Made by a program: the position numbers and the translations under genes | NCBI GenBank assembly: GCA_958510825.1 | Contig: OY294051.1 | Location: 4,992,353 to 5,056,352, forward strand | Reading direction: 5' to 3' | Length of the DNA: 64,000 nt | From: Brachypterus glaber | Taxonomy: Eukaryota > Arthropoda > Insecta > Coleoptera > Kateretidae | Notes under the pieces: generated by a model | What the model was told of the DNA's origin: nothing | The model's input: the letters and a program-made list of their open reading frames with translations, nothing else | Databases searched by the model: none | Part shown: positions 51,985 to 63,063 of the stretch, one piece after another | Position numbering within the stretch: the first letter of the stretch is position 1 | How the letters are laid out: the number at the start of each line of letters is the position of its first letter

Positions 51985-52110
51985 ACTTTTGTTAGATACG
52001 ATATTTTGTCTTAGTATAATACAAAGACCAAATGTCGTATCTAACAAAACCGGTTAGATACAATATTTGGTCTTAGTATTTATACTAAGATAAAATGTCG
52101 TACAATTAAA
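51985..52110. repeat. Two successive hairpins sharing a stem sequence
   Basis: TTTGTTAGATACGATATTTT ... CGTATCTAACAAA (51989-52047) is followed by GTTAGATACAATATTTGGTC ... and its partial inverse TACTAAGATAAAATGTCGTA. The same ~25 bp element occurs four times in alternating orientation. Confidence 0.8.
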
Positions 52111-52174
52111 CTCATATTTTAGGTTTTTTTAAACATAAGTTAATTTGTCCCATATTTTAGCAACTAATAAAAAT

Positions 52175-52256
52175 AAACTGACCCCGGGATCTGATTCAGG
52201 GAGCCAAAATACCTAGGATTACCATAGTCCTGACTTTTTTTTTGTAAACCTGTGTA
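52175..52256. repeat. Half copy of palindromic MITE (family P)
   Basis: AACTGACCCCGGGATCTGAT through TAGTCCTGACTTTTTTTTTG to AACCTGTG matches the right arm of 56945-57358. Confidence 0.85.
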
Positions 52257-52259
52257 ATT

Positions 52260-54480
52260 AGTTAGGGTATGTTCCAGGCCATAAGAAGCGCTGAAATTTT
52301 AGGAAAGTATTAATTTTTATGTTCTATATACGTGTAAAATCGTTGGACTCGTCTTAGCCCAAAATACGATATCCTCCTTTCAAATATTTATTACCGGCAA
52401 AGATGTAACAAAATTGCAACAATTTTGATCCACGACCACCCCAGAAGTAGATTCTACTTTGTAGATAATTCTGTAAGCAAAAAAATTGTTTTATGTGAAA
52501 TGAAAATACCCCGTGGTGATGCTAGTGATTAAAAGTCGTTAATGATAATATCACATTAGTTTTATGTATCTCCATCTTTATTACTTCTCACAAATGGATT
52601 ATCATATAAGGATAAAAATATGTAAAAAAAAAAAAATAGAAATTGCCTTTGTGCAAAATGAATTGTTCGTTATGAAATTAGCACGGAATTTTTATGTTTT
52701 ACTTTTTAGAAATTCTGTATTAAGGCAAATTTGAGTACACATTTAAAATTGGAATTTGGGATAAATTATAATCATAACGTTACTATCAAAAAATACTATT
52801 AAAAAGCAATATATGAAACATTGCATATTTTTACGGCTTGTTAGGTTACTAATTGGTTATAAAGTTAATTTAAATCTGACCCGAGGCACAAAATTAAAAT
52901 TAAATATTAACGATAATAAAATTATAAAATTAACATTGTTCCAACAGTAATTAAAATTATTCTTATCAGTATTTACTAATTTAAATTTAATGTTTACGAT
53001 GAGACAGCGCTAAAGAGTTACTTTTTACACTTGTTAAGTTATTAAATATATGTAAGCCGCTAATTAGTTACATCAGGCTCTTTCTTTTATACTGAGCGGC
53101 TCAGATACAACTTAGTTAAAAGCCTAGCGTTGCAGTCATAGACAAAGAACATAGATGAGCTGTCATCTAAAGGTTATATACAAATTTACGATCCGCCATT
53201 TTGATTATAAGTCAACCGGGAAATTCAAATTAATGGCTAAAATGTACATAAACGACATAACCTCAGTTATAAAAAATATATCTACTGTAGAAATGAATTA
53301 TGCTTATAAAAAAGTTACATAAAAATTCATGCTGTGCAATTAAGATCATATTTTTTCATTTATAATACTGTGTAGGACTGGCCTACTAGGACATACACTC
53401 CGGTGTGTAGTCAAGTCATGTCATTTATTTAAACTCGTACATCATGTAGGCATGAAAAATCCTAAAACATTTTAACTAAAAACTGTTAAACTAAGCCAGA
53501 ATTTAGAAACCAGGTACACTGCACGCTTTTAAAATATCTACTATGGTAGATTTTTCAATATTTTTTCAATATTTTTTCACTCGATATTCTATTTGACATT
53601 ATTACTACCTTTACTATGTACTATTAAACAACCTACCTCTTAAATTCATGAACATTGTACAATGTATTTTATTTACTTTAATAAAAAACAATCTAACATT
53701 AACATGCAATTTTACAAAATTAACTTTATTGTTCTAAGCCTAGTTTTCAGTAAATCTGTGATCGATGAGAGAAAAAGTGTCATTTAACAAGAGATCTAAA
53801 GATACTCTTGTGAGTCGACTGACCCTAAAACTAAAAGCATATATCTAATTAGATTTAACTAGAAAACAAAAAATATAAAGACAGAACCAAAATATAAAAA
53901 AATGAGGTTATGTTAACTTCAAGTTTCATGTTAGAGGTGTGTGCGAAGAATTATATTTTTATATTCAAGTTACTGTTAAAAATAAATTTTTCTATGTAAA
54001 GTTTAAGATTTTATTTAGTTTTTTTCATATATATACATACATAACCAACTGTGGCAACAAAACAACGACAAAAAGAAACTTTTACTATGTACTAAAGTAT
54101 ATAAAAAGTCACATCTCTAACAAAGAAAATAATGTAACACAGTGTTACCAAAATTAAATATATATTTTTTAATTTATGTTGGACATTTAGAAACAAAATG
54201 GAGGACGCATATAGTCGGGACGCAGAAGTATGCGCAGACGGTCAAAAATCATTCTAGTTTGTTATTTTGTCTATGGTTGCACGTCACTGGTTATCTTACT
54301 CCAAATATCTACAGAGTATATCCTAGAGTACCTTAATGTGATACTTTTTTGACAGAAAATGCACTTTAGCTATGAAATATACTAATTAGTTTATATCACA
54401 GCTTTCTCTAACTTCATAGCATCTCTACTTCGTAACATTCTGATTCATAACAAATCTACATAATAGTATAAAGTAGATTT
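52260..54480. other. Unassigned intronic sequence upstream of calpain exon
   Basis: AT-rich with modest GC at 53090-53220 and 54190-54260 (GGACGCATATAGTCGGGACG). No frame or repeat partner is recognised. Confidence 0.4.
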
Positions 54481-54524
54481 ATGAAAATTATTGATTAATT
54501 AAGTGATATTTCGTCTTTTTTCAG

Positions 54525-54721
54525 GAAATATGTCAGCGTCCGCGATTTATGGGAGAAAACAGCACAGAACCTTACAGATTTTCAGTGGAATCAGGTGATT
54601 TGGGAGACCAATGGTTACTGGCTGCTGTAGCATCTTTAGCTTTAACTCCAAGATTTTTGGAACGAGTGGTACCACCTGACCAGGGATTTGATACTACGAC
54701 AACGTATTGTGGAGTATTTCG
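54525..54721 (+). CDS. Calpain protease-core exon with Cys replaced by Gln
   Basis: Acceptor TCGTCTTTTTTCAG; donor CG|GTAAGA. Translation: EICQRPRFMGENSTEPYRFS, VESGDLGDQWLLAAVASLAL, TPRFLERVVPPDQGFDT, TTTYCGVF and two bases of the next codon (phase 2). In active calpains this block is QGxLGDCWLLAAxAxL, the Cys being the nucleophile; here CAA (Gln) stands in its place while the surrounding residues are kept. Insect calpain C is a known non-catalytic member with this residue replaced, and the following RVVPxDQ...GVFRF is also like it. The downstream exon (expected to start the FW.FGEW...VDD block) was not found before 64000, so the next intron exceeds 9.2 kb. Confidence 0.93.
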
Positions 54722-54867
54722 GTAAGAAATTTGAATTTATCTTATAATTCTAGAATACATTCTGTTTGCCAGTAAATTCTCACATTCCTTGTACAAGAGT
54801 TAGGACTCTATCTTCATAAATTTATGAACGGTAAAAAATGTCCACTTTCTTATTAAGCAATATCTTT

Positions 54868-54885
54868 TTTTTTCATTCTTTCTTC

Positions 54886-54924
<39 letters not shown>

Positions 54925-54945
54925 TTTTCTTTCTTCCTTCTTCCA
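54868..54945. repeat. (TTTC)n microsatellite
   Basis: About nine uninterrupted TTTC units with imperfect flanks, 150 bp after the calpain donor site. Confidence 0.95.
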
Positions 54946-54949
54946 AGTC

Positions 54950-55125
54950 AAAAAGAAAGGAAAATATTTGATAAAGATAAGGAATACCAAGGGCCCCAAA
55001 GTGGAGCCTTGCAGTACGCCATTAATTATAATCAAAATTATAAAATTTTGTTTTTGTAATTAGAAGGAATTAATAGAATCAAATGCTTTAGTGAGATCTA
55101 GTAATGTTAGTAGACTACACTTCGT
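54950..55125 (-). pseudogene. LINE reverse-transcriptase fragment
   Basis: The minus strand shows LLTLLDLTKAFDSINS (RT motif A region, first catalytic Asp in AFD) and, closer to the microsatellite, INGVLQGSTLGPLVFLIFI (the GVPQGSxLGP block). The two parts are in the correct order but with the ~50-residue stretch between them deleted. It ends at the TTTC array. Dead fragment. Confidence 0.8.
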
Positions 55126-55129
55126 GCAC

Positions 55130-56560
55130 TCATGGTTTTATTAAAAAAAAAAAACGTATAATTATAATTAATTTATCATTAAAAAGATACATATGAATTT
55201 TTGCAAGAAGTCAGATAATTTTTGCTGTCATCTTATCATTTTAAACACAGAAACTGCATACCAATTTTGATAAGAACAATTTAAATTACTTATCGCGAGC
55301 TGAGTACTTAAATGTTCTAACCACACAGTTTAAGGGGAAAGGCATTTAATTTTTTTTATCGGATCGTCTAAAAAAAATTAAGTATGTCATAAGCGGAACT
55401 AGTTCTTTGCTGGACTAGCCTTCCTGCAAGCAAAGACGTTCTTTCAAGCCTTGGCAGGAAAATAATAAATTATTATTTTCCTCATATATTTTAAACTAAT
55501 CAAATGTCAAGAAAATGTCATAATTGAGCAATCCTGTTAATTTAAGAGCGATTAAATATCATCTCGTTATTTAGATAAGTGACTATTATGCCAATAGATC
55601 AACATTCTGTTCAATTTCTTATTTTGTTGTAGGAAATAAAAACATTAAACAGCTGCTTATTTTTCTAAATTTTTTTCATGAAATAATCTTAAAATATACC
55701 CCTACACCTAATGATTTAAACCATCCAAACTACAAGCAGCTCTATTTTTGATAATTTTGTTTTTAAGCAAATATTTTTAACTTAATACTTTATAAAAAAG
55801 CTCTGCACCTGCGGTCTCGAGCTTTTCATAATAAAGTTTCAAATATTTTCTAAGCAAAAATTAACAAAAACACAGCTACTTGCAGTTTAGCCGGTTAACT
55901 CATTAGGTCTCGGGATATAACCTATGAATATTTAAAAATAGAAATCATTTGTTTCAATCTGTCTATTTATTGTGTATTAAACATGGCGTTGCCTACAAAC
56001 AGACCGAAGTTGTATTTTTGGAGAAAGATGTGTTTTGTTTTACTTTCTGTACATGCGTATGAAATTGACACCTTTCTTTAGAAACAGAACAAGCCTGGTC
56101 TTCTAAAAAAACTGTAGTAGGAATACCTTAGTACTCATCTCGCGCTATATTAAAAGATTTTTTCACCTAATTGTGATATTTATGGGAACAATTTAAACAA
56201 TTTAAATGAAATAAATGATAAACTACCACATATAGTATGAAGGATTGTTGGTAAAGAATTTAATTAATTTAAGAAATGTTCAGTTTTTTTTTTCAGCATT
56301 CGCCACTAATCTTGAGAATAAAACTAAATTTCAAATGTAAGCTGAAATTTTTATTAAATTTTACACAGAAAGAAATATACGTGGATCAGAAAGTTGCAAA
56401 ATTTTAAGGGACGATTCTATACCTACAAAAAATATAAAAGCAGTCATACCTTGGGCAAGTTTTATGATATGAAATTAGCTAATAGAATCTTCTAAATATT
56501 AATTCAGGCGATTCTATTGATTGAATTAACTGGAAACATTAATTAACTATCACCACGTAG
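55130..56560. other. No gene recognised
   Basis: Calpain intron sequence, AT-rich. Searched for the next calpain exon (FW.FGEW...VDDRLP type) without success. Confidence 0.45.
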
Positions 56561-56567
56561 AGTTACT

Positions 56568-56705
56568 ATACGTTACGAGGGGGGTGAGGAGGATTTCATT
56601 ATTTTTAGGGGGGTTTTGGCTGCTAGCGTTAGGCATTTAGTGGGGGTAAGTCTGATCGTTAAGTATCGGGGGGAAGGGGATCTTATTTTGTATAAAATCG
56701 CGTTA
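56568..56705. repeat. G-rich GTTACG-ended MITE-like segment
   Basis: TACGTTACGAGGGGGGTGAG at the left and TCGCGTTACTTATTTA at the right, with GGGGGG runs inside. Similar in layout to 35212-35353, but the inverted ends are short. Confidence 0.5.
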
Positions 56706-56944
56706 CTTATTTATAGTATGGACCCCATGGACTAATGACGTTAACAAACCTACAATAATAAGTGTAGGTAATAAAAAATATAAATTAATGCTTATGAACC
56801 TGTTAAATAAATAATAAATAGTATTAATTAACTTTTCTAATGGGTTATTAATTTTCAATGCGACGTTACAAACGTGACATAAATAAATTAAAAGAAAATT
56901 ATTATTCATAATAATAAATAATAATATAAATTAAATAATTACAC

Positions 56945-57358
56945 AGGTTTACAAAAAAAAAAGTCAGGACTATTTGACCGGACCATGGTATTCCTAGGCG
57001 TTTTGGTGCCCTGAATCAGATCCCGGGGTCAGTTTTGCCCCATCACGTCAGGAAAACGAGATTTCAAGGTCATTTGAGGTCAAAATGGTGATTTTTTGGA
57101 AGCGGCCCCGCGACAATATCTCAAGCGACCTATTAACTTCACGGGTAACTGTGTAGGTCTTGAATACTTTCTGAACGTTGAGATGTTGTCCCGGGGCCGC
57201 TCCCAAAAAATCACCATTTTCGCCTCCAAATGACCTTGAAATCTCGTTTTCCTGACGTGATGGGACAAAACTGACTCCGGGATCTGATTCAGGGCGACAA
57301 AATACCTAGGAATACCATGGTCCGGTCAAATAGTCCTGACTTTTTTTTTTGAAAACCT
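56945..57358. mobile_element. Palindromic MITE (family P), ~414 bp
   Basis: ACAGGTTTACAAAAAAAAAA, GTCAGGACTATTTGACCGGA and CCTGAATCAGATCCCGGGGT on the left are inverted on the right (ACTCCGGGATCTGATTCAGG, TCCGGTCAAATAGTCCTGAC, GAAAACCTGTA). Arms ~180 bp include TGATTTTTTGGAAGCGGCCC. No ORF. Confidence 0.93.
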
Positions 57359-57364
57359 GTATTA

Positions 57365-58195
57365 TTAAACAGGGGAATAAAAAAATGTAGGTTTTTTTTT
57401 TAATTTTGTAGGTATCTAACTTCATTTAAAAAAGTACTTAAATGTTTTGCTTCATTTACATACGTTTCTTACCTAGACCATTAGGTTAAAATTTAAATCA
57501 CGTAAAAGCTCTTGGCTTGAATAATACATTTTCTTGTATTGAGTTTTAAAAAAACTTATAGATGGCAAGTAGATATTAATAAGATCTAAAATAGTAAAAA
57601 TATTACATTGCCACTTAATGCTACTAAGAGTGCCGATGTATTGAAATCTTCGCCGAAAAGTCAAAATCTTTGACAAGGTTTTTTTCACATTTCTCGACAT
57701 TTTAGACCACTCTGAGTCGAAATCAGTAAAAAAAATGTTAGCGTCCGTCTGTCTGTCTGTCTTTCTGGCTGGGTGTAAACTCAATTTCTACATGAGATAT
57801 CGACTTGCGGTTTTTGCATATTGTTTCTTATCGTATTCCGAAGAGCTGATTAGATTTTGGGGGTAAACGATTGGGGCTAAGGGGGTAAAAATAGGGTAAA
57901 ACTCTTATTTTTAGCGTTTTTTGTTTATAATTAAGGCAATTATTATTGCATTTGGTTAATTTAGCACATATATAAAAGATAATTTTAAATTGGTCAAAAA
58001 ATGTTATAAACAACGTTTTCCTAAAACGCATTGTTTTCGAGATATTGGCGTTTAAAGCAGTAAAAGGGTTTTTTATCATATCTCACATATTTATAACCCG
58101 ATTTCAAAAAATTATATTTTACATAAAAGCTCTTTTTAAGCCCTATAAAAAATGTTATATACAGTTTTTTGCTAGAATATAATGTTTTAAAGATA
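57365..58195. other. Repeat-like sequence with (GTCT)n
   Basis: 57738-57770 has a GTCTGTCTGTCTGTCTTTCT run next to ATGAGATATCGACTTGCGG. The AGATATCGACTT string also occurs in family G, and the context resembles generic insect TE tails. No coding. Confidence 0.5.
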
Positions 58196-58198
58196 CAG

Positions 58199-58305
58199 AA
58201 TTTAAAATCAAACAAAACACCTAGTTTGAAATTTGCAAACTAGATGGCTCTAGTGTACAATAATGCCGATGTTTTGACAGGGTGCTTGCAACGTTTCATC
58301 TAGTT
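58199..58305. repeat. Dispersed repeat copy (partner 3042-3140)
   Basis: See the partner copy; this one has the TACAATAAT insertion and GGCTC in place of GACTC. Confidence 0.85.
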
Positions 58306-58309
58306 TAAA

Positions 58310-58670
58310 ATATTTTTGGAAACCAGTATTAATTGAACTTTGTCCTTTGACAAAATAAGTTTGTCCTTAGGATTTGGCTTGAAAATACAATTAATTTGTC
58401 AAAATATGTAATTATCTCCCTTATCCGAGTGAAAGACGGGGTTATGGCTAGTCTAATAAAAAGAATAGACGACAAGAAAATCATCGATGAGTGAAGTCCA
58501 GAATGGACATCTCGGTAGCCATAGATCCATAAATAAGTCAATTATTATCTTCTTCGCCGCCCTATAACTAGAAGAGTATAGTATGTATAAGGTACACTGA
58601 AAAAAATATTTTATTAATTTGGAGCCGGTGAACGCTTTTATTCATTTGAATTCATAATTGTAGTACATGT
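58310..58670. other. No gene recognised
   Basis: AT-rich; 58595-58650 shares a motif with 46488-46545. Confidence 0.4.
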
Positions 58671-58674
58671 GTGA

Positions 58675-58775
58675 TTAGAGATGTGTGTGTTTGTGAGTAG
58701 ATATATGTGTGAGTAGAGATGTGTGTGAGTAGAGATGTGGGTGAGTAGAGATGTGACGAGTAGATATGTGTGTCA
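58675..58775. repeat. GAGTAGAGATGTGTGTG minisatellite
   Basis: Five to six imperfect copies of a 16-18 bp unit. Confidence 0.88.
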
Positions 58776-58779
58776 ACCA

Positions 58780-59540
58780 AAGTTTTTTTTTTTAATTTTC
58801 GATGTACAGTCATTCTGGATCATCAAATTTAGGTTGTTAACATTTATTTTTAATTTTGGTCCTAAAAGCGTGAGATCGAAGCTTTTTTTTTTTCGAAAAC
58901 GGTTAGTCCAACACGTAGGATAGTACGGTAGTGCAACAATAGTTATTTATGGTACTAGTGGGTAAAGTAAGATATTGCTGATGCCTCGCAGGTTAATTTT
59001 CCAGAGGGCAATATCGGTTTACCCATGAGTGCCATACAAGGTTTTATCCAATAAATAGCTTAGAAATTCATATTTTTATTAAAAATTTTAATGACATTTA
59101 CAAGAAAATCATTTGACAAGTGACAGTTGAGTGGGTAAAATAAATAATTATCCACTCAATTAAGTAAAAGCCACGCGGGGGTTTTTATTGAGTTTATCTA
59201 TTTAAAATAAAGCTGGTAATTGTCTCATTATCTGTATGTATTGGATAAAAGTATTTTTTATATGTATGTATCCTAAATATCTCATTTTAATAATAGAACT
59301 GCAAAAAAATTAAAGCAAAATAAGTTTGGTACAAAGAGTGATAGGTCCCTGATTGAAGTTAGATCACATGCATAACCTCGTTGCTATAATAGCTCAAAGG
59401 GTACCTGAATTATTCAATAAACACAGATTCTTTGGGGTTCCTGTTTAGAAAACGTAGATCCCTTACGATCCGTTTTTGCACATATTTTTATAGGAACCTT
59501 TGTCATATTTTTTTAAGTAGAATAACCCTTTAAAATGAAT
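58780..59540 (-). repeat. Decayed TACAGGG-family copy split by a family F insertion
   Basis: Left of 58938: CGAAAACGGTTAGTCCAACA; right of 59250: AATAAGTTTGGTACAAAGAG, CCTCGTTGCTATAATAGCTC, TTTTTATAGGAACC and AGTAGAATAACCCTTTAAAAT follow the order of 63380-63770. Family F sits exactly between, so it appears to have inserted into the older element. Similarity is weak. Confidence 0.45.
58938..59250 (+). repeat. Repeat family F, copy 3
   Basis: Matches 50506-50840, but the inner hairpin is partly deleted (TGCTGATGCCTCGCAGGTTAAT). Confidence 0.9.
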
Positions 59541-59544
59541 GAAA

Positions 59545-59905
59545 GAATAAACCTGAATAAATTATTAATATACTTGGATGGAGTATACCATGTACTACAA
59601 TGCATCCCAACTTTTCCCATTTTCTTACTATATCGTCTAATGCAATATACCAAAGACGTCTCATCAATAGCCTACTAGGTCTATTCCGTATCATCTCACA
59701 GAAAAAAAAACAAGGATGAGATATTTGCTATTGTGACTACGGACGTACAATCTGTTTTGTAATTCTGATGAGATGTATAACGTATATTTTATAAAAGGGT
59801 AATTGGAAGAGGCTAATAAAATGTATTTGTTTCAGTTCGTGAATTGCAATTTATCAATCACAAATCAAAAATAACAAATATTACAACAGTTACGAATAAC
59901 AAATA
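59545..59905. other. No gene recognised
   Basis: AT-rich; nothing identified. Confidence 0.4.
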
Positions 59906-59914
59906 TATTTAAAT

Positions 59915-60887
59915 TAGGGACCCTATATATAATGACATTAAACTTCACACAAAGGGTTGAGACACGCTTTGATTTTGAGGTTAAAATGGCAACCAAGCAC
60001 TAGTATTGTTAAACAATGAAAGACAATGGTTTTATCCAAAGTGCTTTGGTGCCAAATCTAAATCTAGTAATAATTATGTCTAAATTTAATATAATTCTGT
60101 CAGATACAAAATCTGAGGTTATATTTAAATGTCAACCCGAACAGAGGCGTCGATATTAATTATCATAATAATATTGTCATATTTAAGTGTCAGTGTCAAA
60201 CTGAATATTTGGTCATCAAATTTATTTATTTACGAAATTATGGTTTATAGTTTTATTATTGTACTTTTTTAAAGTGCCTACGAAAATACCTGTACAATTT
60301 AAATGAAGATTTACTTATGGAATATACTGACGACCGTCAGTGTTCGAATAATCTCGGAATTTTCCCTAAATAGTTGAAATTACTTTTATTTGGAACTGAA
60401 TTAATTTTGAAGAAAAGAATAATAGAAATAAATAAGAGGAATGTAAAAAATTCAGGCATGTACCGAAGAATACGATCAACTAGTAGTTTTAAAATAAAAT
60501 CTTCCTCTGAAAAGTGTGCCTACAAAAGTTACAAATTTAAAATTTTTAAAGTTCATTTTTTCATATTTTTACTTCGCAAATTTTTGATTTATCGAAAATC
60601 TTCCAATTCGGAAGATACATGCTTCTTTTCCATTCATTTAATAATGCATTGCATTTGGGGAATGGAAATAATATATATCCTGCATGGATAGAATTACGAC
60701 AGTTTACCACTGAACATTGTCGTGACATTTTTTCAAAAAACACGTCTATGGATATTTTGACAAGTAATGTCACTTCTACTATACCAATAGTGCCAATTCG
60801 CAAAAAAAACATAACCCTGCAGAACTTACTAAATTGGTGTCTCAACCCTTTGTGTGAAGTTAAATGTCACTTTATTTAGGGTCCTTA
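59915..60887 (-). mobile_element. P-type DNA transposon remnant with 8 bp target duplication
   Basis: TIR left TAGGGACCCTATATATAATG then CATTAAACTTCACACAAAGG, right its inverse (CCTTTGTGTGAAGTTAAATG ... TTTAGGGTCCTTA): ~51 bp with few mismatches. ATTTAAAT at 59907-59914 and 60888-60895 is an 8 bp duplication, the length typical of P elements. The interior encodes a THAP domain remnant, also typical of P transposase N-termini. 973 bp; catalytic part deleted. Confidence 0.88.
60561..60728 (-). pseudogene. THAP-domain remnant of a P-type transposase
   Basis: The frame MSRQCSVVNCRNSIHAGYIL, FPFPKCNALLNEWKRSM, NWKIFDKSKICEV follows the THAP zinc finger: C-x4-C, the FPxPK stretch, Trp in EWKR, and the late SxIC. 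The last CxxH is lost (CEVK) and a stop follows. THAP domains bind the transposon's own subterminal DNA. The frame is open upstream to 60845 without further similarity. Confidence 0.8.
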
Positions 60888-60947
60888 ATTTAAATATTAT
60901 GTGGTAAATCTCCAAGCAAGTCTAGTTCTTGAATATAGTAGAGTCCC

Positions 60948-61112
60948 TTTGACCAGGGTCACTCGATCAGTTGTTGCTTTGTCTAGTGTTTTGATGGTAA
61001 GCCCTTTGGGTTTCTGGTAGTTTCGGCTGAAAAAAGTCCAAAACAACCAACCACCAAAACACACTAGCACACAAAATAGACAAAGCAACAACCGATCGAG
61101 TGACCCTACCTT
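60948..61112. mobile_element. Palindromic MITE (~165 bp)
   Basis: AGGGTCACTCGATCAGTTGT then TGCTTTGTCTAGTGTTTT is reversed at 61065-61108 (ACACTAGCACAC, GACAAAGCAACAAC, GATCGAGTGACCCT). A TAGTCCGGACT palindrome follows at 61179. Confidence 0.88.
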
Positions 61113-61239
61113 TGACGTTTTTCATCAAAATCCAAACCAAAATTACTCTAGATCTTATAGGTTTGTCGTCAGTCGGACTAGTCCGGACTGAACCATCAAT
61201 GATCTTTACTGGTAAACAGATAGAGTTACATTTAGTCAA

Positions 61240-62060
61240 AATTTGGAAGAATTTAGTGGTAATTTAGTGAAATATTTAGGCTCAAAAATTTTACAGTGAA
61301 AAAATTTGTAAAAATTATAATATTTCTTTTCAATATTATTAGCAAATCACACAAATAGTGCAAAATTCATGCAAAATGGTATAGTTTAAAAATATCTAGT
61401 TCAAAAAATCAACATTTTATTAATTTGTTGTCGACATAATAATATTATTATCCCCTATTTATAAACGATTACAGACTTGTTCACACCAGAACATTGTAAT
61501 GCATTGTTGTTCAGGGTGGTCTTGAAAGCCAAAAGGAAAAACTGGAAAAAAATAGTCATCATTTTTAAAGAAAATATAAAGAATGATGATTGGCAAAAAT
61601 TAAACAAATCGGGGAAACTTATCATAAAATGTACTAATTTTAGCCAAAACTAAGAAGCAGTAATTTTATGCTAATTTTAGGTACAGTTGCGATCTTTAAA
61701 GAGTACTACACCCAAAAATTGTACCATTTAAATCTAACTTGTCACTAAAGTCAATAATTGAGGACTTAAGTAAGTATATATAAAAGTATAATAGTCATCT
61801 TGTTTGAAACATAATGTGTCAACATGCTTCACTTAAGCCAGCTACAAAAATAAATTTTAACAATATATTTTGGGACTAATAAGGAAAACTAGTATGGCCC
61901 TTTAAAAATGGTGCATTTTTACGCGACCCTGGCTTCCTTAGTATTGATTTTTGGAAGTGCCTGTATATGATTTATTTTCTTAGTTTTTAATGTACATTTA
62001 CCCTGAATCATTGAAATTTCGGTTTTCAATATTTTAGTATTTAATTTTTACTGTGAAATT
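61240..62060. other. No gene recognised
   Basis: AT-rich; CCTGGCTTCCTTAGTATTGA near 61927 is reminiscent of the TACAGGG family terminal region. Confidence 0.4.
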
Positions 62061-62069
62061 TCACCTTCA

Positions 62070-62475
62070 AATTAATTTTTCTAGAAAACGGGTAGGCCTA
62101 CAGTGTTACAACAAGAGTACCTTTTTTTTATGTATTTTGACCTCAGGAATCATATACCAAAAATTAAATTACAAAAAAATTACACAGAAAAAGTTTGGGA
62201 CAAAAACTGATAAGGCCCCCCCGTTTCGCTCGCCCCCGGTTAAAATAAGTCCAAACGAAAATAGCATACTAAGATGAACCTTATTAAGATTAGTTCTTGC
62301 AAAACCTCGTTGCTATATCTTAAAGGGTTCCTGAGTTATTAAATAAAAACCGAATTTATTAGCGACTTTCAAAGGGGCGTAGCATTTTTAGACATATGTT
62401 TATAGGAACTTTTTGTCATATTTTCTGATGTAGAACCACCCCTTAAAATTTCGGACCCTATTTCAAATACACCGT
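62070..62475 (+). repeat. Decayed TACAGGG-family copy
   Basis: AGAAAACGGGTAGGCCTACA, AGTTTGGGACAAAAACTGAT, CCTCGTTGCTATATCTTAAA, TTATAGGAACTTTTTGTCAT and GTAGAACCACCCCTTAAAAT in the order of 63380-63775, ending TACACCGTGTAT. Diverged by ~25-30%. Confidence 0.65.
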
Positions 62476-62479
62476 GTAT

Positions 62480-62715
62480 AATGTGTCATTTTCCCTGCTA
62501 CCCCCAGTAAAAAATATCTGGCTACGCACTTGTTGGCGATTTAAAAAAGACTTCTTACTAATACTGTTTGTAAAGCCAGATAGGCTTGTTCTATCCCCTC
62601 TCATCAAAATTTCTGCGGCCCCCCCTAATATGAAACTAAGCATCTAACTAATTTTGTGTTTGTATAAAATGACCCCCAAAACCTCAAAACTAACGTAATA
62701 TTAAAATTTTACGTA
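62480..62715. other. No gene recognised
   Basis: TE-like ending (CCCCCCTAATATGAAACTAAG), family unknown. Confidence 0.35.
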
Positions 62716-62718
62716 ATA

Positions 62719-62822
62719 ACAAGAATATTGAATTGGTTGATGCTGAAAGAGGTTCGTCCAAAAAAAAAAACGTCAAAAAGAATATTATTATAACCAAGCA
62801 TCAACCAACTCAAAATTCTTCT
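62719..62822. repeat. Hairpin with ~25 bp arms
   Basis: AAGAATATTGAATTGGTTGA and TCAACCAACTCAAAATTCTT are inverted around an A-rich loop. Confidence 0.75.
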
Positions 62823-63063
62823 ACGTTTGATGCTATTTTGATGCATTACAACTAAAAGTTTTCACAAAAAAAAAAGCAATTACTTATTTTACTATTCTCA
62901 AGACTCTACTTAATTTACCATTATCCAGTTTTCCCCTATACTCGTATTTGCAAGCCACGTTAAGTATTAAATAGTAATTTAAAATTAATCATGTTTTAAT
63001 TTGAGAACAATTTTTACAAATAAAAGTGCAAGTAATGGACTTAAAGGAATTCTATTGCGTTTA

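Larger units (their letters stand above)
22362..54524 (+). other. 32.2 kb calpain intron packed with transposons
   Basis: The intron starts GTAAGT and ends TTTTTTCAG. The two flanking exons are contiguous in calpain proteins, so no exon is expected inside. It contains most of the mobile elements listed here, including RT, nuclease-USP and transposase remnants on both strands. Confidence 0.85.
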
